Shown here: piece after piece, positions 1-11,414 of the stretch | How the letters are laid out: the number at the start of each line of letters is the position of its first letter | Position numbering within the stretch: position 1 is the first letter of the stretch | NCBI GenBank assembly: GCA_027886175.1 | Contig: JAJNNQ010000129.1 | Location: 744,001-808,000, forward strand | Reading direction: 5' to 3' | Source of the DNA: Phylloscopus collybita | Lineage: Eukaryota > Chordata > Aves > Passeriformes > Phylloscopidae | Length of the DNA stretch: 64,000 nucleotides | Translations under genes and position numbers: made by a program | The notes under the pieces: model-generated | The model's input: the letters and a program-made list of their open reading frames with translations, nothing else | Told to the model about the DNA's origin: nothing | Database searches by the model: none

Positions 1-3000
1 CAGACAGCATTAGATACGAACGGTGGTCCTTTTCCATTGGAAACCAAAGTCTCCACGCCTGGTTCCTGATGTCAGTTTTTTAGGGGGCTTTTGCCACTAC
101 ATGGGCAGACAAACTTCCATCTCGTGGTAAATTGCATCTGCGAGATATCCTCATTTGTATGGAATTTTAGCAGGCATACGCCCAGTGGCAGGCACACAGC
201 ATTAGGCATGAACAGTGGCCTTTTTCCATGGGAAACCAAATCATCCATCCTACGTTTCAGATGTCAGTTTATAGGAGCCCTTTGGCAATACAAGGGCAGA
301 AAACTTCAAACCGGGGGCAGATTGCACCTGCGAGATATTCTCATTTGTATAGAATTTTAGAGCAATTTTAGTACGCAGAATCCCAGCAGCAGGCACACAG
401 AATTAGACATGAATAGTGGCCCTTTTCCAGGGGAAAGCAAAGTCTCCAGATCAGGTTCCTGATGTCAGTTTTTATGAGGCCTTTTGCACTACAAGAACAG
501 ACAGACTTCTGACTGGTGGCATATTGCATCTTGGAGATATCCTCATTTGTATGGAATTTTAGTGGAATTAAAGAGACAGAAGCCCAGTGGCATATCGACA
601 GCATTAAACACCAACGGTGGCCCATTTCCATGGGAAACCAAAATCTCCACCCCACGTTCCTGATGTCCGTTTCTAGGATGCCTTTGGCACCACAAGAGCA
701 GACAAACTTGCAACTGGTGGCATATTGCATCTGGGTGATATCCTCATTTGTATGTAATTTCAGTAGCCATAAGCCCAGTGGCAGGCAGACAGCATTAGAC
801 ACGAATGCTGACCCTTTTCCATGGGAAACCAAAGTCTCCACTCCAGGCTCCTGATGTCAATTTGTAGGAGGCATTTGGCATTACAGAGGCAGAAAAACTT
901 CCGTCAGGAGGTAGATTGCATCGGAGAGATTTCCAAATTTCTTTGGAATTTGAGCAGGCAGAAGCCCAGTCGCAGGCCGATAGCATTAGACACGATCGCT
1001 GGCCCATTTCCATGGGAAAACAAAGTCTGCACCCCTGGTTTCTGATGTCAGTTTTTTAGGAGAGCTTTGGTACTACAAGGGCAGAGATTCTTTTATCTGG
1101 TTGTAGATTGCACTTGGAAGATATCCTTATTTCTATGGAATTTTAGTGGAATTTTAGTAGGAAGAAACCCAGTGGCAGGCAGACAGCATTAGGAACGAAC
1201 GGTGGCCCATTTCCATGGGAAACCAAAGTCTCCACTCCAGGTTCCTGATGTCAGTGTTTAAGAGGCCTTTGGCATTACAAGGGCAGACAAACTTCCGTCA
1301 GGTGGTTGATTGCATCGGAGAGATTTCCAAATATCTTTGGAATTTCAGCAGGCAGAAGCCCAGTGGCAGGCAGACAGCACTAGACTCGAACGGTGGCCAA
1401 TTTCCTTGGGAAAACAAAGTCTACACCCCACGTTCCTGATGTCAGTTTGTAGGAGGACTTTGGCACTATAAGGGCAGACATACTTCCATCTGGTGGAAGA
1501 TTCCATCAGGGAGATATCCTCATTTGTGAGGAATTTCAGCAGGCATAACCCCAGTTGCAGGCAGACACCATTAGACACGAACGGTGGCCCTTTTCCATGG
1601 GAAACAAAAATCTCCACCCCTGGTTCCTGATGTCAGTTTTTTAGGAGGCCTTTGCCACTACAAGGGCAGACAAACATCCATCTGATGGTAAATTCCATGT
1701 GGGAGATATCCTCATTTGTATGGAACTTTACTAGGCATAAGCCCAGCGGCAGGCACATAGCATTAGGCACAAACGGTGCCCCTTTTCCATGGGAAACCAA
1801 AGTCCAATCCACGTTCCTGATGTCAGTATTTAGGAGGCCTTTGGCACTACAAGGGCAGACAAACTTCCAACTGGTGGTAGATTCCATCTGGGAGATATCC
1901 TCATTTGTATGGAATTTCAGCAGGCATAACCCCAGTGGGAGGCAGACATCGTTAGACACGAACGGTGGCCCTTTCCCATGGGAATTCAAAATCTCCACCC
2001 CACGTTGCTGATGTCACGTTGTAGGAGGTGTTTTCCAATATAAGGGCAGAGAAACTTCCATCTGGTTGTAGATTGCACCTGGGAGATATCCTCATTTTTT
2101 TGGAATTTTAGTGGAATTTTAGTAGGAAGTAGGCCAGTGGCAGGCAGACAGCATTAGACACGAACGCTGGCCCTTTTCCATGGGAAAACAAAGTCTCCAC
2201 CTCATGTTCCTGATGTCAGCTTGTAAGAGGCCTTTGGCAGTACAAGGTCAGAGGAACTTCCATCTGGTGGTAGATTCCATCTGGGAGATATCCTCATTTG
2301 TATGGAATTTTGGTGGAATTTCAGTAGGGAGAAAACCAGTGGCCGGCAGACAGCATTAGACACTAACAGTGGCCCATTTTCATGCAAAACCAAAGTCTCC
2401 ACCCTAGGTTCCTGATGTCAGTTTGTAGGAGGCCTTTGGCACTACAAGAGCAGACAAACTTCCAACTGGTGCCATATTGCATCTGGGAGATATCCACATT
2501 TGTATGTACTTTCACTAGTCATAACCCCAGTGGCAGGCAGACAGCATTAGACAGGAACGGTGGCCTTCTTCAATGGGAAAAAAAAGCTTCTACACCATGT
2601 TCCTGATGTCAGTTTTTAGGAGGCCTTTGGAACTACAAGGTCAGAGAAACTTCCATCTGGTGGTAGATTCAATCTGGAAGATATCCTCATTTGTATGTAA
2701 TTTCAGTAGTCGTAAGCCCAGTGGCAAGGAGAGAGCATTGAACACTAACGCTGGCCCTTTTCCATTGGAAACCAATGTGTCCACTCCAGGTTCCGGATGT
2801 CAGTTTGTAGGAGGCCTTTGCACTACAAGGGCAGACAAACTTCCATCTGGTGGTCGATTCCATCTGGGAGATATCCTCATTTGTATGCAATTTTAGCAGG
2901 CATAAGCCCAGTGGCAGGCAGACACCATTAGACACGATCAGTGGCCCATTTCCATGGGAAACGAAATTATACACCCTACGTTCCTTAAGTCAGTTTGCAG

Positions 3001-6000
3001 AAGGCCTTTGGCACTACAAGGGCAGACAAACTTCCAACTGGTGGAAAATTCCATTTGGGAGATATCCTCATTTGTAGGGAATATTAGTAGGCATTTGCCC
3101 ACTAACACTCAGACAGCATTAGACATGAACTGTGGCCCTTTTCCATGGAAAAAGAAATTATCCATCCTATGTTCCTGATCTCAGTTTGAAGGAGGCCTTT
3201 GGCACTACAAGGGCAGACAAACTTCCAACTGGCGGTAGATTGCACCTCGGAGATGTCCTCATTGGTATGGAATTTTAGTGGTATTTTAGTACTCAGCAGC
3301 CACGACAGACAGCATTAAACATGAACGGTGGGCCTTTTCCATAGGAAACCAAAGTCTCCAGGTGAGGATCCGAATGTCAGTTTGTAGGAGGCCTTTGTCA
3401 CTGCAAGAGCAGACAAACTTCCATCTGGTGGCATATTGCGTCTGGGAGATATCCTCATTTGTATGTAATTTCAGTAGTCATAAGCCCAGTGGCAAGGGGG
3501 CAGTATTAAACACCAAGGGTGGCCCATTTCCATGGGAAACCAAATTATACACCCTACGTTCATTATGTCAGTTTGCAGAAGGCCTTTTGGCACTACAAGG
3601 GCAGACAAACTTCCAACTGGTGGAAGATTCCATCTGGGAGATATCCTCATTTGTATGCAATTTTACTAGGCATAAGCCCAGTGGCAGGCAGAGAGCATTA
3701 GACACGAACAGTGGCCCTTTTCCATGAGAAACCAAAGTCTCCACCCCACATTCCGGATGTCAGTTCGTAGAAGGCCTTTGGAACTACAAGGGCAGACAAA
3801 TTTCCAACTGGTGGGAGATTCCATCTGGAATATATCCTCATTTGTATGAAATTTTAGTACTCATAAGGCCAGTGGCAAGAGGACAGCATTGGACATGAAA
3901 CAGGCCCTTTTCCATGGGAAAACAACGTCTCCACCCCAGTCCCCTGATGTCAGTTTGCAGGAGGCCTTTGGCACCACAAGGGTAGATAATCTTCCATCTG
4001 GCGGTAGATTGCAGCTAGGAGATGTCCTCATTTGTATGGAATTTTAGTGGAATTTTAGTACACATAAGCCCAGTGGCAGGCAGACAGCATTAGACATGCA
4101 GGGTGGCCCTTTTCCATGGGAAAACAAAGTCTCCAGCCCAGGTTCCTGCTGTCAGTTTGTAGGAGGCCTTTAGAACTACAAGGTCAGAGGAACTTCCATC
4201 TGGTGGTAGATTCCATCTGGGAGATATCCTCATTTGTATGGAATTTTGGTGGAATTTCAGTAGGGAGAAAACTAGTGGCCGACAGACAGCATTAGACATT
4301 AACGGTGGCCCATTTCCATGCAAAACCAAAGTCTCCACCCTTGGTTCCTGATGTCAGTTTGTAGGAGGCCTTTGGCACTACAAGAGCAGACAAACTTCCA
4401 ACTGGTGCCATATTGCATCTGGGACATATCCACATTTGTATATAATTTCAGTAGTCATAACCCCAGTGGCAGGCAGACAGCATTAGACAAAAACGGTGGC
4501 CCTCTTCCATGGGAAAACAAAGTCTCCACCCCATGTTCCTGATGTCAGTTTGTAGGAGGCCTTTGGAACTACATGGTCAAAGAAACTTCCATCTGGTGGT
4601 AGATTCCATCTGGGAGATATCCTCATTTGTATGCAATTTCGGTAGGCATAAACCCAGTGGCAAGGAGACAGCATTAAACACCAAGGGTGGCCCTTTTCCA
4701 TGGGAAACCAAAGCGTCCTCTCCAGATTCCTGATGTCAGTTTGTAGGAGGTCATTGGCATTACAATGGTAGAAAAACTTTCAAGTGGTGGTAGACTCCAT
4801 CTGGGAGATATCCTCATTTGTATGGAATTTTCCTAGGCAGAGGCCCATTGGCAGGCACATAGCATTAGACACAAATGGTGGCCCATTTCCATGGGAAACC
4901 AAAGTCTCCACCGCACGCTCCAGATGTCAGTTTGTAAAAGGCCTTTGGAACTACAAGGGCAGACAAACTTCCACCTGGTGGTAGATTGCACCTCGGAGAT
5001 ATCCTCATTTGTATGGAACTTCAGCAGTCATAACCACAGTGCCAGGCAGACAGCATTAGACAGGAACGGTGGTCCTTTTCCATGGGAAACCAAAGTCTCC
5101 ACCCTAGGTTCCTAATGTCAGTTTGTAGGAGGCCTTTGGAAACACAAGGGCAGAGAAACTTCCATCTGGTGTTATATTGCATTTGGGAGATAATCTCATT
5201 TGTATGGAATTTTAGTGGAATTTTAGTAGGCAGAATCCCAGCGGCAGGAAGACAAAATTAGACAGGAATAGTGGCCCATTTCCATGGGAAACCAACGTCT
5301 CCACACCACGTTCCTGATGTCATTTTTTAGGAGGCCTCTGGCACTACAAGAGGAGACAAACTTCCAACTGGTGGCATATTGCATCTGGGAGATATCCTCA
5401 TTTGTATGTAATTTTAGTTGCCATAAGCCCACTGGCAGGCACACATCATTAGACACGAACGCTGGCCATTTCCATGGGAAACCGAAGTCTCCACCTCACG
5501 TACTGGAATGTCAGTTTGTAGGAGGCCATTGGCACTACAAGGCCAGACAAACTTTCAACTGGTGGTCGGTTGCATCTGGGAGATATCCGCATTTGTATGC
5601 AATTTTAGCAGCCATAAGCCTAGTGGCAGGCAGACAGCATTAGACAGGAACGGTGGCCCTTTTCCATGAAAAACCAAAGTCTTCACCCCACGTTCCTAAT
5701 GTCAGTTTTCAGGAGGCCTGTGGCACTACAAGTGCGGACAAACTTCCATCTCGTGGTATATTCCATATGGGAGATATCCTTATTTATATGGAATTTTAGT
5801 TGAATTTAATTAGGCAGAATCCGAGTAGGCATCAGAGAACATCAGACAGGAACGGTGGCCCTTTTCCATGGGAAACCAAAGTCTCCACCCCAGGTTCCTG
5901 ATGTCAGTTTTTAGGAGGCCTTTGGAACTAAAAGGGCAGATAAACTTCCAACTGGTGGTAGATTCCAGCTGGGAGATATCCTCATTTGTATGGAATTTTA

Positions 6001-9000
6001 GCAGGAATAAGCCCAGTGACAGGCAGACAGCATTAGACGCTAACTGTGGCCCTATCCCATGGAAAACCAAAGTCTCCACCTCACATTCCAGATGTCAGTT
6101 TGTAGAAGGCCTTTGGCACTACAAGGGCAGAGAAACTTCCATCTTGTGGTAGGTTGCGCCTGGGAGATGTCCTCAGTTATATGGAATATCCGAACTCATA
6201 ATCCCACTGGCAGGAAGTCAGCAATAGACACGAACAGTGGCCCTTTTCCATGGGAAAACAAAGTCTCCAGCCCAGGTTCCTGATGTCAGTTCGTAGGAGG
6301 CCTTTGGCACTACAAAGGCAGAAAAACTTCCATCTGGTGGAAGATTGCACATTAGAGATAGACTCATTGATATGGAATTTAAGTAGGCATAAGCCAAGTG
6401 GCAGGTAGACAGCATTAGACACGAACGGTGGCCCTTTTCCATGGGAAACCAAAGACTTCACCTCACATTCCAGATGTCAGTTTGTAGGAGGCTTTTGGCA
6501 CTACAAGGGCAGACAAACTTCCGTCTGGTGATTGATTGCATCGGGGAGATATCCACATTTGTATGGAATTTCAGCAGGCAGAAGCCCAGTGGCAGGCAGA
6601 TAGCATTAGACACAAAGTGTGGTCCTTTTCCATGCGAAACCAAAGTCTCCACCTCATGTTCCTGATGTTAGTTTGTAGGAGGCCTTTGGCACTGCAAGGG
6701 CAAACAACCTTCCATGTGCTGGTATATTCCATCTGGGAGATATAGTCATTTCTAAGGAATTACAGCATTCATAATCCCTTTGGCAGGCAGACAGCATTAG
6801 ACAGGAAATGTGGCCCTTTTCCATGGGAAACCAAAGTCTCCACCCCATGTTCCTGATGTCAGTTTGTCGGAGGCTTTTGGCAGTACAAGGGCAGACAAAC
6901 TTCCAGCTGCTGGTAGATTCCTCTGGGAGATATCCTCATTTGTATGGAATTTCAGCAGGCAAAAGCCCAGTGGCAGGCAGACAGCATTCGACACAAACAG
7001 TTGTCCTTTTCCATGGGAAACCAATGTCTCCAGCTCACGTTCCCGAATGTCTGTTTGTTGGGGGCCTTTTGCACTACAATGGTAGACAAACTTTAAACTG
7101 GTTCTAGATTCCATCTGGGAGATATCTTCATTTGTATCCAATTTTAGTAGCAATCGGCCCAGTGGCAGTCAGACAGCATTCGCAACGAACGGGGGACCTT
7201 TCCATGGGAAACCAAAGTCTCCACCCCACGTTCCTGATGTGAATTCGTAGGAGGCCTTTGGCACTAAAAAGGCAGACAAAACTTACATCCGGTAGTAGAT
7301 TGCACCTGGGAGAAGTCGTCATTTGTTATGGAATTTCAGTCGCCATCGGCACAGTGGCAGGCGGACAGCATTAGACACAAACGGTGGCCCTTTTCCATGG
7401 GAAACCAAAGTCTCCACCCCACCTTCCGGATCTCAGTTTGTAGGAGGTCTTTGGCACTACAAGGTCAGAAAAACTTCCATTTGGTGGTCGATTCCATCTG
7501 GGAGATATCCTCATTTGTATGGAATTTTACTAGGCATAAGCCCAGTGGCAGACAGACAGCATTAGACACCAACAGTGTCCCTTTTCCATGAGAAACCAAA
7601 GTCTCCACCCCACATTACGAATGTCAGTTTTTCGGAGGCCTTTCGAACTGAAAGGGCAGAAAAACTTCCAACTGGTTGTATATTCCATGTGGGAGATATC
7701 CTCATTTGTATGGAATTTTAGTAATCATAAGCCCAGTGGCAAGGAGACAGCATTGGACATGAAAAGGGCCCTTTTCCATGGGAACCCAACGTCTCCACCC
7801 CAGCCTCCGGATGTCAGTTTGCAGGAGGCCTTTGGCAGTACAAGGGCAGGCAAACTTCCATCTGGCGGTAGATTGCAGCTAGGAGATGTACTCATTTGTA
7901 TGGAATTTTAGTGGAATTTTAGTACGCATAACCCCAGGGTCAGGCAGACAGCGTTAGACACGAAGGGTGGCCCTTTTCCATGGGAAAACAAAGTCTCCAG
8001 CCCATGTTCCTGATGTCGGTTCCTAGGAGGCCTTTGGAACTACAAGGTCAGAGGAACTTCCATCTGTTGCTAGATTCCATCTGGGAGATATCCTCATTTG
8101 TATGGAATTTTGGTGGAATTTCAGTAGGGAGAAAACCAGTGGCCGGCAGACAGCATTAGACACTAACGGTGGCCCATTTCCATGCAAAACCAAAGTCTCC
8201 AACCTAGGTTCCTGATGTCAGTTTGTAGGAGGCCTTTGGAAATACAAAGTCAGAGAAACTTCCATCTGGTGGTAGATTCAATCTGGAAGATGTCCTCATT
8301 CGTATGTAATTTCAGTAGTCGTAAGCCCAGTGGCATGGAGAGAGCCTTGAACACTAATGGTGGCCCTTTTCCATTGGAAACCAATGTGTCCACTCCAGGT
8401 TCCTGATGTCAGTTTGTAGGAGGCCTTTGCACTACACGGGCAGACACACTTCCATCTGGTGGTCGATTCCATCTGGGAGATATCCTCATTTGTATGCAAT
8501 TTTATCAGGCATAAGCCCAGTGGCAGGCAGACACCATTAGACACGATCAGTGGCCCATTTCAATGGGAAAGCAAATTACACACCCTACGTACCTTATGTC
8601 AGTGTGCAGGAGGCCTTTGGCACTACAAGGGCAGACAAACTTCCAACTGGTGGAAGATTCCATCTGGGAGATATCCTCATTTTTATGGAATTTTACAAGG
8701 CAGAAGCCCAGTGGCAGGCAGAGAGCATTAGACAGGAACAGTGGCCCATTTTCCATCAGAAACCAAAGTCTCCACCCCACATTCCAGATGTCAGTTTGTA
8801 GGACACGTTTGACACTACAAGGGCAGACAAACTTCCGTCTGGTCGTTGATTGCATCTGGGATATATCCTCATTTGTGTGGAATTTCGCCAAGCATAAGCC
8901 CAGTGGCAGGCAGACAGCATTAGACACAAACGGTGGCCCTTTTTCCATGGGAAACCAAAGTCTCCACCCCATGTTCCTGATGTCAGTATGTAGGAGGCCT

Positions 9001-9318
9001 TTGGAACTACAAAGGCAGAAAAACTTCCATCTGGTGGTAGATTGCACATTAGAGGTAGACTCATTTATATGGAATTTTAGTAGGCATAAGCAAAGTGGCA
9101 GGTAGACAGCATTAGACACGAACGGTGGCCCTTTTCCATGGGAAACCAAAGTCTCCACCTCACATTCCAGATGTCAGTTTGTAGGAGGCTTTTGGCACTA
9201 CAAGGGCAGACAAACTTCCGTCTGGTGATTGATTGCATCGGGGAGATATCCACATTTGTATGGAATTTCAGCAGGCAGAAGCCCAGTGGCAGGCAGATAG
9301 CATTAGACACAAAGAGTG
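1..9318 (+). repeat. 191-bp satellite, diverged monomers, plus orientation
   Basis: Tandem satellite. The spacing of the monomer's CCATGG box is exactly 191 bp over successive monomers (ATGs at 4318, 4509, 4700, 4891, 5082). It becomes 202 bp (5082 to 5284) where an 11-bp element, gaattttagtg, is duplicated. Each monomer carries conserved boxes around CCATGGGAAACCAAAG, AGGAGGCCTTTGGCACTAC, AAGGGCAGACAAACTTCC and GGAGATATCCTCATTTG. Monomers here differ from one another more than in the later arrays, and no exact higher-order period is visible. Multi-monomer blocks do recur: near 2,246, 4,186 and 8,046 (spacings about 1,936 and 3,864 bp), and 6,441 versus 9,138 (2,697 bp). Open frames in this region are repeat by-products; they occur on both strands and have no start or splice context. 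Confidence 0.95.
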
Positions 9319-9319
9319 G
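9318..9319. other. Satellite strand-switch junction
   Basis: Up to 9,317 the monomers read in plus orientation, ending in attagacacaaagagtgg. From 9,319 the text is the reverse complement of the monomer (ggatatctcccaggtgcaa). The join falls inside monomers on both sides, and the shared bases at the join are only about gg. This points to a microhomology-type inversion or to fusion of two oppositely oriented arrays. An assembly join is the alternative. Confidence 0.85.
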
Positions 9320-11414
9320 ATATCTCCCAGGTGCAATTTACCACCAGATGGAAGTTTTGCTGCCCTTGTAGTTCCAAACGCCTCTTACAAACTGATATCA
9401 GGAACGTGGGGGGGAGGCTTTGGTATCCCAAGGAAAAGGGGGACCGTTTGTGTCTAATGCTGTCTGCCTGCCACTGAAGTTATGCCTGCAGAAATTCCTC
9501 ACAAATGAGGATATCTCCCAGATGGAATCTACCACTAGTTGGAAGTTTGTCTGCCCTTGTAGTGCCAAAGGCCTCCTACAAACTGACATCAGGAACGTGG
9601 GATGGAGACTTTGGTTTCCCAAGGAAATGGGCCACTGTTCGTGTCTAATGCTGTCTGCCAGCCACTTGGCTTCTGCCTACTTTAATTCCACTAAAATTCC
9701 ATACAAATGAGGATATCACCCAGGTGCAATCTACCACCAGATGGAAGTTTGTCTGTTCTTGTAGTGCCAAAGGCCTCCTAAAACCTGACATCAGGAACCT
9801 GGCCTGGAGACTTTGTTTTCCCCTGGAAAAGGGCCACTATTAATGTCTAATTCTGTCTACCTGCCGCTGGGATTCTGCGCACTAAAATTCCTTTATAATT
9901 CTATACAAAGGAGGATATCTCCCAGGTGCAATTTACCACCAGATGGAATTTTGTCTGCCCTTGTAGATCCAAAGGCCTCCTAATAACTGACATCAGGAAC
10001 GTGAGGTGGAGACTTTGGTTTCCCATGGAAAAGATCCACTGTTCGTGTCTAATGCTGTCTGCCTGCCACTGGGCTTCTGCCTGCTGAAATTCCATACAAA
10101 TGAGGATATCTCCTCGATGCAATCAACCACCAGACAAAACATTGTCTGCCCCTGTAGTGCCAAAGGCCTCCTACAAACTGACATCAGGAACCTGGAGTGG
10201 AGACTTTGGTTTCCCATGGAAAAGGGCCACCGTTCGTGCCTAAAGCTGTCTGCCGCACACTGGGATAAGGCCTGCTGAAACTCCATACAGATGCGGATAT
10301 CTCCCAGGTGCAATCCACCACCAGATGGAAGTTTGTCTACCTTTGTAATGCCAAATGCCTCCTACAAACTAACATCAGGAACATGGGGTGGAGACTTTGG
10401 TTTCCCATGGAAAACGGCCACATTTCCTGTCTAATGCTCTCTGCCTGCCAAAGGGATCATGAATGCTGTAATTCCTTAGAAATGACTATATCTCCCAGAT
10501 GGAATGTACCAGCACATGGAAGGTTGTTTACCCTTGTAGTTCCAAAGGCCTCCTACAAACTCACATCAGGAACATGAGGTGGAGACTTTGGTTTTGCATG
10601 GAAAAGGACCACTCTTTGTGTCTAATGCTATCTGCCTGCCACTGGGCTTCTGCCTGCTGAAATTCCATACAAATGTGGATATCTCCCAGGTGCAATCCAC
10701 CACCAGATGGAAGTTTGTCTACCTTTGTAGTGCCAAATGCCTTCTACAAACTAACATCAGGAACGTAAGGTGGAGACTTTGGTTTCCCATGGAAACGGTC
10801 CACTGTTCGTGTCTAATGCTGTCTGCCTGCCACTGGCCTTCTGCCTGCTGAAATTCAATACAAATGAGGATATCTCCTCGATGCAATATGCCACCAGACG
10901 GAACTTTGTCTGCCCTTATAGTGCCAAAGGCCTCCTAGAAACGGACATCAGGAACCTGGAGTGGAGACTTTGGTTTCCCATGGAAATGGGCCACCGTTGG
11001 TTTTCAATGTTTTCTACTTGACACTGGGCTTCTGCCTACTTTAATTCCACTAAAATTCCATACAAATGAGTATATCTCCAAGCTGCAATATGCCACTAGT
11101 TGGAAGTTTGTCTGTTCTTGTAGTGCCAAAGGCCTCCTAAAAACTGACATCAGGAACCTGGCCTGGAGACTTTGTTTTCCCCTGGAGAAGGGCCACTATT
11201 CATGTCTAATTCTATCTACCTGTCGCTGGGATTCTGCGCAATTAAATTCCTTTATAATTCTATACAAAGGAGGATATCTCCCAGGTGAAATTTACCACCA
11301 GATGGAATTTTGTCTGCCCCTGTAGTGCCAAAGGCCTCCTACAAACTGACATCAGGAACCTGGAGTGGAGACTTTGGTTTCCCATGGAAATGGGCCACCG
11401 TTAGTGTCTAATGT
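9319..11414 (-). repeat. 191-bp satellite, minus orientation, irregular edge
   Basis: Reverse-complement satellite monomers (ggatatctcccag, tagtgccaaaggcctcct, ggagactttggtttcccatgg). They sit between the strand switch and the regular 3,698-bp array. They resemble HOR monomers but in a different order. The stretch at about 11,040-11,400 matches about 14,530-15,110 with one monomer skipped, so it looks like the degraded, fused edge of the HOR array. Confidence 0.9.

Noticed and set aside
8547..9158. 203-codon open frame on the minus strand, and hundreds of 60-180 codon frames in the satellite
   Set aside because: The same peptide texts recur in every monomer and on both strands. The frame shifts from monomer to monomer because 191 is not a multiple of 3. 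There is no domain and no splice or promoter context.
1..9318. SMAD-binding CAGAC motifs in each monomer as a link to BMP signalling
   Set aside because: A 5-bp motif is expected often by chance, and its recurrence simply follows the tandem repeat.
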